Source: Phycisphaerales bacterium
GTDB taxonomy: Bacteria; Planctomycetota; Phycisphaerae; Phycisphaerales; SM1A02
NCBI GenBank assembly: GCA_022447165.1
Contig: JAKVBR010000010.1
Span: 1 to 18,219, forward strand
Length of the DNA: 18,219 bases
Direction of reading: 5' to 3'
The translations under genes were made by a program, and so were the position numbers. Positions 8,747-16,334 of this stretch are shown in pieces. The first letter of the stretch is position 1, and every line of letters begins with the position of its first letter. The notes beneath the pieces are model-generated. The model had not been told where the DNA came from. It searched no databases and saw only the letters and a list, made by a program, of their open reading frames with translations.

Positions 8747-10553
8747 CTCTCCACAATTGTTGTACAAGTCTTGGGTGTGAGGTAAGACCGCTCACTTGAT
8801 CGGGTTCATACATGTACAACTGAAGCAATTGACACACAACAAGCATCGGAACTTCTTCATTAAACAACTGGATCTCGATTTCTCTGAGCAACTCAAACCG
8901 TTTAACTGGGTCAAGTTCAACCGAGGCCTGAACGAGTTTTGCATCAATGTCTGGATTAGAAAAACCCCTGTCGTTGTTTCCATTTTCAGAATGGAATATA
9001 TCTAAGAAAGTCGAAGGATCACCGTAGTCTCCATACCACCGACCTCTTGCAACCATGAAGTTTCCACTTCTTAAATCTCTACTGAAGAGTTTGTTGTCCG
9101 TTCCTCTGAGTTGAGTTTGAACACCAAGGGTGTTTCGCCATTGGTCTCGTAACAACAATGAAATCCATTTATACCGATTTGTATTTGTGGTGTACAGTAA
9201 ATCAATTGGAGGAAAGGGAACGCCATCTTTGTTCTCTACAATTCCATCCCCATCTCGATCCATCCAACCAGCAGAAGCCATCTCTTCCTTAGCCCGCTGA
9301 GGGTTATAGTTGAGCCCTTCAACTGGTGCGTAGCCCTTAATTGAATGAGGTGGAACAAACGCTGTTACGACCGGCTCGTTTAATCTTGTTGCATGTTGGA
9401 CGATGGCATCCCTGTTTGTCGCATAGACGAAGGCCCTTCGAACTGCAGGGTCATGAAATGGATTGGGTTCACCACTGTTTAATGTTTCTCTGCAATTGAA
9501 AGAAAAGAAATCAGTGCCGAACGTTGGAAACGCGTGAATGTTATCCCGCGTGCCCTCTGCTCTCTCTGCCAACATGTCTGATTGATAATCGACATTCACT
9601 CCGTTTAGCCAATCGACTTCTCCTGCCTCAAAAGCGAATACGGCAGTGTTTGGATCTTCCATTGTGATAGCTTGAATAGAATCGAGCGATGATTTCTCTG
9701 GCGAGTGGTAATGAGGGTTTCTTGTAAATCGCATATCGCGTTTGTAACGCCATTCTTCTAATTTGAATGGTCCATTACAGACAAGCGTCTCTGGTCTTGC
9801 CCAGTAATACTTGTATTTAAGACGGCCCGTTTCCTCATCAATCGAGAGCCACTTCATCGTGTTTGGTTCAGGGATTGGAATCGTATGCCAGCCATCGCGG
9901 ATGACACGCTCCCATCTGCTGTCGTCTAACTGCCATCCTTCAACTGCAGGTCTATATACAGGACTGCATACAGCAAGAGCAATTTGGTCAAGGAAGTAGG
10001 GCACTGGTTGTTCAAGAGTTACTTCAAACAGATGCTCATCAATTGCATGGATTGCGACAACTTCATCAAACTTCGCTTGAATATCATGAAGTGTTACGAA
10101 TTCTTGTGCTTCAAGTTTGTCAGACCGCCAATCCCAAAACGCTCTTGCACCTTTGATTGAAAAAAGGAATCCTGAGTAATCCGATGCAGTATCTGGAGTC
10201 AGCAGTCGCATCCATGCATACTTAAAATCATAAGCAGTGACAGGCGCGCCATTACTCCAACGCGCATCGGTTCGTAACTTAAACAGATAAGTCGTTTGAT
10301 TTTCACTGAGTGAGATGCTCTCTGCAGCGGCCTCTTCAATTGAAAAGTCTTTGGGGTTCCATCTTACAAGTCCCTCATACAAACAATATGCTGCCTGCAT
10401 ATCAGTAAGCCAGCTCATTCTTCCAGGATCGAGTGTAAAGACATCCCCTCGATTCACGAATACGAAATCTGCTTGCCGGTCTTCCTCGCTATTGCATGTC
10501 ACAATCAGTGACAACAATAGGATGCTCAATACAGCGATGAAGATACGCACCAT
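8700..10553 (-). CDS. oppA: Peptide ABC transporter substrate-binding protein (SBP family 5, OppA-like)
   Basis: Extracytoplasmic binding protein expected to capture oligopeptides for an Opp-type importer. The 617 residues begin with a hydrophobic export segment ending LSLIVTC at 14-20. This looks like a lipobox, but Thr at -1 is unusual, so lipidation at Cys20 is uncertain. The family signature ARWSNGAPVTAYDFKYAW is at 97-114, and the later blocks (NPFHDPAVRRAFVYATNRDA, FSNPDIDAKLVQAS) are standard for SBP_bac_5. The normal family end is near SGLTSHPRLVQQLW. About 15 further polar residues are encoded within the oppB overlap. It starts 21 bases after the stop of the upstream - strand gene, so both probably share a transcript, but a possible leaderless promoter lies right at its ATG. 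Its likely partner permease gene is on the opposite strand. Confidence 0.92.
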   Translation of the reverse strand: MVRIFIAVLSILLLSLIVTCNSEEDRQADFVFVNRGDVFTLDPGRMSWLTDMQAAYCLYEGLVRWNPKDFSIEEAAAESISLSENQTTYLFKLRTDARWSNGAPVTAYDFKYAWMRLLTPDTASDYSGFLFSIKGARAFWDWRSDKLEAQEFVTLHDIQAKFDEVVAIHAIDEHLFEVTLEQPVPYFLDQIALAVCSPVYRPAVEGWQLDDSRWERVIRDGWHTIPIPEPNTMKWLSIDEETGRLKYKYYWARPETLVCNGPFKLEEWRYKRDMRFTRNPHYHSPEKSSLDSIQAITMEDPNTAVFAFEAGEVDWLNGVNVDYQSDMLAERAEGTRDNIHAFPTFGTDFFSFNCRETLNSGEPNPFHDPAVRRAFVYATNRDAIVQHATRLNEPVVTAFVPPHSIKGYAPVEGLNYNPQRAKEEMASAGWMDRDGDGIVENKDGVPFPPIDLLYTTNTNRYKWISLLLRDQWRNTLGVQTQLRGTDNKLFSRDLRSGNFMVARGRWYGDYGDPSTFLDIFHSENGNNDRGFSNPDIDAKLVQASVELDPVKRFELLREIEIQLFNEEVPMLVVCQLLQLYMYEPDQVSGLTSHPRLVQQLWRVKSSSDQSGDTSRQQ

Positions 10554-10559
10554 AAAGGT

Positions 10560-10565
10560 ACTGTA
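10560..10565 (-). promoter_or_regulatory. Candidate -10 element (TACAGT) 6 bases before the oppA start
   Basis: On the - strand TACAGT is followed by six bases and then the oppA ATG, which would put the transcription start at or next to the start codon. There is no Shine-Dalgarno sequence here. The nine bases TACAGTACC recur just before the start of the gene at 18112, followed there too by ATGGTGC. No convincing -35 box is seen, so this is tentative. Confidence 0.35.
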
Positions 10566-10574
10566 TCGAATTCG

Positions 10575-11609
10575 TTACTGAGCGTTTTTCCAAGCGTTCA
10601 AACGGCTGGTCAATTCTGGGTATCTGCCTTCGCCCCACAACTCAAGCATAGAAGCATCACCTGCGTCGAGTTTTAATATGCGTTCGACAATGAAACTGCC
10701 CGATTGAAGCGACTCGCCATACGCAGCATACAACTCTTCATTTTCTTTTGCTGTTTCAGCGTGTTTTAACGCGATGTCTGCGAACTGAGTTAACAATGGA
10801 GCAATACTTTGGTCGCCTTCTTTTCTCGCTTCTTCGTTGAGACCTGGCTCAATGAGTTGAAGCCGAAGGGATGCAAGGATGAACGGAAGTGCTCGAACGC
10901 GCTCGTCTGCTTCATTTGATTTAGCAATCTCTTGTAAGAGTTCAGAAAGCGCTCTCACTTGCAACTCAATGGAGAGTGCCTCAAGTTCATCTTGTTGTCT
11001 GGTATCTAAATTAGGAATGTCTTGAAGTGATGCAATCGAGTTGAACTGCCGTGAGATGATGTACCACACGGGCTCGCGAGATGCGAAGTCTGCAATGGTT
11101 CCAGCAATTGATGAAATCCGGCGCTCGGGAAGAATGCCTTGTTTAAATGACTTGCCAAGCCCAATTGATGCCCAATGTCTCAGCGATGCCCTATCTTCTG
11201 TAGAGGTGTCTGCATGGTTGAGAAGGAGTCCACACCCTTGCTCCGTGCCTAAAAGAGAAATCACTTGCAGCGCATTGACTGCGGCCATTTCATTCGTACT
11301 GTTTTCATCAAGGATAGGATCGAAGCCATCTCGAAGCGCTTTACCATAGAGGGAGCGAGCGTAGGGTGATATTGCGGCGTCTGTTTCAAGCGGTTCGATG
11401 AGGTGCCTCTGGGCTTCGTAAAGTTCGAGAGCATCAGTCGTGTAGAGTGCTTCAGCCCAGCCCTGAGCGTACTGCTCAATTTTGCTTGCATCTGCATCAT
11501 TGATGGAGTTTCGACCAACAATCTTTGAAATGCTGAACTTCGGCTGAGCAACAGCGTCATAACTGCTTGCAAGCGCCAAGATGAGGATGATAAAACAATT
11601 CTTTTGCAT
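10575..11609 (-). CDS. Secreted helical protein of unknown function
   Basis: I do not recognise a family for this 344-residue protein. The first 21 residues form a clear signal peptide (MQKNCFIILILALASSYDAVA, cleaved after AVA), so the mature protein is exported. The rest is rich in Ala, Leu, Glu and Ser and looks almost wholly helical. Stretches such as SPYARSLYGKALRDG, MAAVNALQVISLLGTEQG and ASLRHWASIGLGKSF suggest antiparallel helical repeats of HEAT or TPR style. I cannot define a repeat register. The start at 11609 is supported by the signal peptide and by an AAAGG Shine-Dalgarno 9 bases upstream. It is the first gene after the strong promoter at 11633-11661 and is followed 21 bases later by oppA. 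A helper role for peptide uptake is possible only by context. Confidence 0.8.
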   Translation of the reverse strand: MQKNCFIILILALASSYDAVAQPKFSISKIVGRNSINDADASKIEQYAQGWAEALYTTDALELYEAQRHLIEPLETDAAISPYARSLYGKALRDGFDPILDENSTNEMAAVNALQVISLLGTEQGCGLLLNHADTSTEDRASLRHWASIGLGKSFKQGILPERRISSIAGTIADFASREPVWYIISRQFNSIASLQDIPNLDTRQQDELEALSIELQVRALSELLQEIAKSNEADERVRALPFILASLRLQLIEPGLNEEARKEGDQSIAPLLTQFADIALKHAETAKENEELYAAYGESLQSGSFIVERILKLDAGDASMLELWGEGRYPELTSRLNAWKNAQ

Positions 11610-11618
11610 AAAAATAAA

Positions 11619-11623
11619 CCTTT
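11619..11623 (-). promoter_or_regulatory. Ribosome binding site for the gene starting at 11609
   Basis: AAAGG on the - strand lies 9 bases before the ATG. It is one of the few clear Shine-Dalgarno sequences in the window and supports this start. Confidence 0.6.
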
Positions 11624-11632
11624 AGATTGACG

Positions 11633-11661
11633 AAATTACCACTCATTGAGTGGAGTGTCAA
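11633..11661 (-). promoter_or_regulatory. Sigma-70-like promoter for the - strand pair (unknown protein, oppA)
   Basis: On the - strand a perfect -35 box TTGACA (11656-11661) is separated by exactly 17 bases from a -10 box TAATTT (11633-11638). Transcription would start near 11626, giving a leader of about 16 bases that holds the AAAGG ribosome site before the ATG at 11609. The spacer contains a perfect palindrome. This is the best promoter in the window. Confidence 0.7.
11639..11653. promoter_or_regulatory. 15-base perfect palindrome, candidate operator
   Basis: CCACTCA, one base, then TGAGTGG: both arms of seven bases match perfectly. The site lies wholly between the -35 and -10 boxes of the - strand promoter, abutting the -10 box and leaving two bases before the -35. 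A dimeric repressor bound here would block RNA polymerase, and the + strand promoter is about 40 bases away. The arms could also form a hairpin, but it lies upstream of the predicted transcript start and there is no T tract, so a DNA-binding site is more likely than a terminator. Confidence 0.5.
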
Positions 11662-11690
11662 CGCCTGTACATCATACTTAAGAAGTCGCC

Positions 11691-11720
11691 TTAAAAATGC
11701 GACCAAAACCGTGCTACAGT
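11691..11720 (+). promoter_or_regulatory. Candidate promoter for the TPR protein gene
   Basis: TTAAAA at 11691-11696 and TACAGT at 11715-11720 are spaced by 18 bases and match four of six positions in each consensus box. They sit at the right distance before the ATG at 11738, which is preceded by a purine-rich AAAAGAGA stretch. Weaker than the divergent promoter. Confidence 0.4.
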
Positions 11721-11737
11721 GCCGAAAAGAGATACTC

Positions 11738-14266
11738 ATGACTCACTTTTTCTCCTTTATTCTTCCTATTGTATTCTCTATTGTCATTCTTCCGGCTCAA
11801 GCGGCTCAAAGTGATGAGATTGAAGAGGTTGCCACTGCTCGGCTCGTTGAATTGTACATCCGTGAAGCACGATCGATGACGATGATGAATCCGATCACGA
11901 AAGAGAGCATTCTCGTCGCATTAAATCTACTCAAACGATGCGCTGAACTTCAACCAGAGAATCAGAGTGTTTGGCAAGCGATGGTCGAGGTGGCAACGAT
12001 GGCAGAAGATGATGCTTTAGTGAGTGAGTGTATACAGTCACTGCTTCGCCTCTCCCCAAACAGCCCTGCACTTCAGTTAGCACGAATACGAAATGCAATT
12101 GAGTCCCTCCAAACTGCTCCAGAGCGAATCAGAGTTTACGACCGACTTCTTTCTCCTCAAGAAAAGGTAAAACTTGATTCTCAAGTTGCATCGCGTCTTG
12201 CTCATGATGCAGCACTACTTTATAGAAGTTTAGGTGACACAGATTCTTTTGCGGTCTGGCTTGCAGAATCAATCGCACTAGATCCAGCCAATCAAAGTGC
12301 ACTTGCACTTGGTGTTGGTTTTTTTGGAGATGAAACTGCTGACCCCATTCAACGAATAGAGTTGCTTGGGGCAGCGGCGCTTGCAAATCCGTTTGATGTG
12401 ACATATCAGATTCAACTTGCAGAATTTTTACTTGCTTATGGAGATTACCAAAGCGCAAGACGATTGTATGAGTACATTCTTAATGGCGATGCAGGTGATA
12501 CGGATCTTATCAGCGATGGATTGCTCGCCGATATAGTCCTCAGTCAATGGGCTGATGGTGACCCAATTGCGGGACTTGATGCAGTGTTAACTCGTCAGAT
12601 AGAGGTTGATCGAGTGTATAGGCAATCGGTCAAAGCCCAACAGCCTCGGATGACGCCTTTAGAGCTTGCAAGGATCCATGCACCGCTTGCCCCAAAGCTC
12701 GCAACGATTAGGGCTGCGATATACGCAGAACTCGATGACGCGTCTTCTGCAGAAATCTCTTTAGAAGCAGCTGCAGATACATGCGCACTGCTCGGGAATA
12801 TATACAAACAACGCGAATCAAATGAATCAGTTCTAAGTGGAGCAGAAAGTTATCTTCAAGCAGCTTGGTTAACGCTCTGGCTTGGCAGTGATGTTACAAC
12901 TGCTCAAGACTTTTTAAACCAATCATCAGATATTGCAATGATGTCCACAGAAGAACAACAGCGGTTTAATGGTTGGATAGCGCTTCGGTCTGGCGATGTA
13001 CAACTTGCCCTTGACCTATTGACACCACTCGCCGAACTGCCAATAAGTGACCCAGCCGCTCAAGCAGGCGTCGCACTAGCGCTTCAATCAATAGGACAGT
13101 TAAAGGAATCAGCAATAGTATTCTTAGACATTGCACGAATGCAAGGGGGAACGATCTTAGGAGTTTGGGCAAGGAATCGCCTTCAAGCGATTGTGGGCTC
13201 CTCATTTGATGTTCGAGATGAAGTGGCATTACTCAGACCGCTTGCAGACCAAATCATCGACACATTTGATTTGATCCGTTCGGACCCACGACCACCATTT
13301 TCTCTCCGAGTAGAGCCCATAAAAACAGATTTCAAGACATATGAGCCAATCATTGTTGATATTGAGATAAAGAACAATACAACGTTACCACTAACGATTG
13401 ATCGGAACGGCGCGATCCAACCACTTGTATTGATTGAAGCAAACATTGAGTTATCAACAGCATCGATTCAAAATGCCCCTGGAATGATTGTTCCAGTCAA
13501 TAAGTCAATTAGCATACCTTCTCGAGGTACAGTTACATTTAAAGCAAACCTCCGAGAGTATTGGCTTGGCTCTATCTTAAACATGTTTCCATTACATGGC
13601 GCTTCGATACACCTAAGGTCAATTGCAAATTTTTCTGCACGACAAACAACAAAGGATGGGCGGACAACTTTGATTGTTTATGAGCCTAGTCGAACAGGGA
13701 TACGATACGACTCAACATACTTTAGAGTCAATGGTTTTAGATTGACCGACGTTTGGCTCGAGCAAGCGTTTGCCACAGCAGAAGAGTTAAACTCTGCGGA
13801 TGCCCTCACAATGCTTTCATTGCTTTCGTTTGTGATAAATGATGAGGTTGTCGTTAGGATTGTCGTACCACCAATCCCGCCTGATGGTGACGAGGAGCAA
13901 CCAGTGCCTACTTCGCCTATGCGAGTACCACTCCAAGATGAGGCTGCCACCCTCATCCTTTCTAGTTTTCCAAAGTTAGGTCCATTAGCACAGGCATGGT
14001 ACGTTTCTGCAATGGCTGAAGAGCCTTCTATTCAAGCAGTCTTAGGAATGGCTGAAACAACAAACAATATTGATGCTCAGCTGAGTTGGATATTACGGTT
14101 TAACAATCCAAATGTTCCAGATGAAGCATTAGATGACCCGACCATTTTAAATGCACTCCATTCCGAAAGTCCACTCCTGAAGAGCGCCGCAAAGTGGATG
14201 TATAACCATATTCAAAAAATCATAAAAGAACGTGCTGAACTAGAGCTCGCCCTGCCTGCTCAGTAG
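11738..14266 (+). CDS. Large secreted TPR-type protein of unknown function
   Basis: An 842-residue protein. The start at ATG 11738 is chosen because it gives a clean signal peptide (MTHFFSFILPIVFSIVILPA, cleavage near AQA at 20-23) and follows a promoter and purine-rich ribosome site. An in-frame ATG at 11627 would put 37 unlike residues in front. Residues about 50-480 are tetratricopeptide-like helical pairs, for example CAELQPENQSVWQAMVEVAT (68-87), SIALDPANQSALALGVGFFG (178-197), LAEFLLAYGDYQSARRLYEYIL (227-248) and GWIALRSGDVQLALDLLTPL (412-431). Residues about 520-650 look beta-rich (FKTYEPIIVDIEIKNNTTLPL), like an Ig-type domain. A proline-rich acidic linker (711-727) precedes a final helical region. 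It probably acts as an extracytoplasmic scaffold, but no enzyme motif is visible. It is followed 42 bases later by pyrE. Confidence 0.8.
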   Translation: MTHFFSFILPIVFSIVILPAQAAQSDEIEEVATARLVELYIREARSMTMMNPITKESILVALNLLKRCAELQPENQSVWQAMVEVATMAEDDALVSECIQSLLRLSPNSPALQLARIRNAIESLQTAPERIRVYDRLLSPQEKVKLDSQVASRLAHDAALLYRSLGDTDSFAVWLAESIALDPANQSALALGVGFFGDETADPIQRIELLGAAALANPFDVTYQIQLAEFLLAYGDYQSARRLYEYILNGDAGDTDLISDGLLADIVLSQWADGDPIAGLDAVLTRQIEVDRVYRQSVKAQQPRMTPLELARIHAPLAPKLATIRAAIYAELDDASSAEISLEAAADTCALLGNIYKQRESNESVLSGAESYLQAAWLTLWLGSDVTTAQDFLNQSSDIAMMSTEEQQRFNGWIALRSGDVQLALDLLTPLAELPISDPAAQAGVALALQSIGQLKESAIVFLDIARMQGGTILGVWARNRLQAIVGSSFDVRDEVALLRPLADQIIDTFDLIRSDPRPPFSLRVEPIKTDFKTYEPIIVDIEIKNNTTLPLTIDRNGAIQPLVLIEANIELSTASIQNAPGMIVPVNKSISIPSRGTVTFKANLREYWLGSILNMFPLHGASIHLRSIANFSARQTTKDGRTTLIVYEPSRTGIRYDSTYFRVNGFRLTDVWLEQAFATAEELNSADALTMLSLLSFVINDEVVVRIVVPPIPPDGDEEQPVPTSPMRVPLQDEAATLILSSFPKLGPLAQAWYVSAMAEEPSIQAVLGMAETTNNIDAQLSWILRFNNPNVPDEALDDPTILNALHSESPLLKSAAKWMYNHIQKIIKERAELELALPAQ

Positions 14267-14308
14267 ACCGAGCAACACTTCAAGTTCGCTCTGCGATACC
14301 ATACGCAA

Positions 14309-14839
14309 ATGGACAAACAAGAGGTCGCAACGCGTATTGCAGATACTGCAATTCTCCACGGTGAATTCACTTTACGTAGTGGGCGAACAAGTACGTGGTA
14401 TATCGATAAGTACCTATTTACAACCCAGCCTGACATATTGCGAAGCTTAGGCAAGATGTTTGCATGTGCGATACCAGAAGGCACGACACTGCTTGCAGGA
14501 GCTGAACTCGGTGGAGTTCCACTTGTGACAACTGCCTCAATGGAAAGCAATTTGCCGTGCATCTTTATTCGTAATCAAAAGAAAGATTACGGTACAGCAA
14601 AACAACTTGAGGGCAAACTTACTGAGGCAGACAAGGTTGTCATCGTTGAAGACATCGCAACGACTGGCGGTCAAGTGCTCGAAGCAGCGGAAATCATTCG
14701 CTCGCTTGGCGCAGAAGTGTTATCAATCATCGCTGTCATCGACCGCGAAGAAGGTGCGAGAGAAAACATCGAGGGCGCTGGCTTTACATTCCAATCGCTG
14801 TTTACAACCTCTGACTTAGGCGTTGGCACAGAAGCATGA
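14309..14839 (+). CDS. pyrE: Orotate phosphoribosyltransferase
   Basis: Joins orotate and PRPP to give orotidine 5'-phosphate in pyrimidine synthesis. The 176 residues begin with the typical LHGEFTLRSGRTSTWYIDKY (16-35). The mobile catalytic loop is IRNQKKDYGTAKQLEG at 87-102, and the PRPP-binding motif VVIVEDIATTGGQ is at 110-122. This short form resembles the PyrE of Planctomycetota and some Gram-positive groups rather than the 213-residue enterobacterial type. The ATG at 14309 aligns with known starts, and no Shine-Dalgarno is apparent. The stop overlaps the gatB start by four bases (ATGA), so the two are translationally coupled. No other pyrimidine gene is nearby. Confidence 0.94.
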   Translation: MDKQEVATRIADTAILHGEFTLRSGRTSTWYIDKYLFTTQPDILRSLGKMFACAIPEGTTLLAGAELGGVPLVTTASMESNLPCIFIRNQKKDYGTAKQLEGKLTEADKVVIVEDIATTGGQVLEAAEIIRSLGAEVLSIIAVIDREEGARENIEGAGFTFQSLFTTSDLGVGTEA

Positions 14840-16323
14840 ACATCAAGCACACACAACTTGTTGTCGGAATGGAGATCCATGTCGAACTTGCAACAGACAG
14901 CAAGATGTTTACAAGTGCGCCTAATGCTGCGAATCCAGAACACTATGAAGCAGAACCAAACACACTGTGTAATCCATTAGTCATTGCACTTCCGGGCTCG
15001 TTACCAGTCATTAATAAAAGGGCAGTGGTGATGTCTATGCGAGTTGGACTTGCTTTGAACTGTACCATCGCAAACTTCACAAAGTGGGATAGAAAAAACT
15101 ACTTCTACCCAGATTTGCCAAAGGGCTACCAAATCAGTCAATACGACAAACCGTTATGTTTTGATGGTGTCCTTGAGATAGAAACTGAAGAAGGATTAAA
15201 ACCAGTTCGCATTACTCGCGCGCATCTTGAGGAAGACACAGGTAAGTTAGGGCACGAACTTCCTGGAGGTGCGCATTACGAGGGCTCGCTCGTCGACTTC
15301 AACCGCGCGGGCACACCTCTGCTTGAGATCGTGAGTGAGCCAGACATGCACACGGCTGATGAAGCAGTTGCATGTGGACAAGCTGTTAGGGACATCTGTC
15401 GTTATCTAGGCGTGAGCGAAGGCATCATGCAGCGTGGGCACATGCGGTTTGAGCCCAACATCAATGTCGTGATTACAACTGAAGATGGTGAAGTGTTTAA
15501 AACACCAATCGTTGAAGTTAAAAACTTAAACTCATTTAGAGCACTCCATGGTGCAATTGAGTTTGAATCTAAACGGCAAGTTGAAGCGTGGCTTGAAGAC
15601 GGAAAAGTCATGGGGCCGGGAGCAAAAAGCACACGGGGTTGGGATGACCAGAAACTTGAAACCGTGTTGCAACGAGAAAAGGAAGATGCACACGATTACC
15701 GCTATTTCCCAGACCCAGATTTAGTGCCATTAACCATTTCAAACGAGTGGATTGAAGAAGTCAATAAAACGATTCCAGAACTTCCACAATCACGAAGAAC
15801 GAGATATCAAAAAGAGTTTGATTTGTCTTTGAAAGACGCATCAGCCATTACAGCAGAGCCAGATTTTTGCATGTTCTTTGAATCATGTATTCATGGGAGT
15901 AACAAAGGTTCAGCAATAGCGAAGTTTCTTTTAAACACCGCATCAAAGCATGCAAACGACAACAACACATCTGTTTCCGAACTCGGCATCACGCCGGAAC
16001 AAGTTCAAGGCATTATTGAGTTAAGAGCAAGTAATGAGATCGGCTCATCTGCGGCAGATACATTGTTTGGACTGTTATGCAATAGCGATCAAACTGCAAA
16101 AGCCGTTGCTGAAGTTGAAGGACTCTTACAAGTCAATGATGAATCAGCAATTCAAGAGTGGGTGAATGGTGCCATTGAAGCACAACCCCAAGCGGCTGAT
16201 GATGTCAGAAGTGGCAAGGATGCTGCAATCGGTCGCATCATTGGTGAAGTCATGAAACGTAGTGGGGGTTCTGCTGATGCCAGTGCTGTCCGTGAACTCA
16301 TCATCAACACCCTTCGCGGATAG
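14836..16323 (+). CDS. gatB: Asp-tRNA(Asn)/Glu-tRNA(Gln) amidotransferase subunit B
   Basis: GatB binds mischarged Glu-tRNA(Gln) or Asp-tRNA(Asn) and phosphorylates the attached residue for amidation, using ammonia channelled from GatA. Its presence suggests that this organism makes Gln-tRNA and/or Asn-tRNA by the indirect route. The 495 residues are of normal length. The N-terminal VVGMEIHVELATDSKMF (9-25), DLPKGYQISQYDKPL (93-107), EEDTGKLGHE (132-141), the signature LVDFNRAGTPLLEIVSEPD (152-170) and MRFEPNINV (203-211) are all present. EKEDAHDYRYFPDPDL (281-296) ends the catalytic core. Residues about 340-495 are the helical tail with the YqeY-like tRNA-binding domain. gatA and gatC are not in the window. 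It overlaps pyrE by four bases and is followed 11 bases later by the cyclophilin gene. Confidence 0.96.
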   Translation: MNIKHTQLVVGMEIHVELATDSKMFTSAPNAANPEHYEAEPNTLCNPLVIALPGSLPVINKRAVVMSMRVGLALNCTIANFTKWDRKNYFYPDLPKGYQISQYDKPLCFDGVLEIETEEGLKPVRITRAHLEEDTGKLGHELPGGAHYEGSLVDFNRAGTPLLEIVSEPDMHTADEAVACGQAVRDICRYLGVSEGIMQRGHMRFEPNINVVITTEDGEVFKTPIVEVKNLNSFRALHGAIEFESKRQVEAWLEDGKVMGPGAKSTRGWDDQKLETVLQREKEDAHDYRYFPDPDLVPLTISNEWIEEVNKTIPELPQSRRTRYQKEFDLSLKDASAITAEPDFCMFFESCIHGSNKGSAIAKFLLNTASKHANDNNTSVSELGITPEQVQGIIELRASNEIGSSAADTLFGLLCNSDQTAKAVAEVEGLLQVNDESAIQEWVNGAIEAQPQAADDVRSGKDAAIGRIIGEVMKRSGGSADASAVRELIINTLRG

Positions 16324-16334
16324 TGATTTAAATC

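Noticed and set aside
11627..11737. Longer N-terminus for the TPR protein
   Set aside because: It would cover the promoter region and place unlike residues before a clean signal peptide at 11738.
12129..12458. 109-residue antisense frame rich in Gln and Leu in the TPR gene
   Set aside because: The composition follows from the TPR gene's codons on the other strand. No motif or ribosome site is present.
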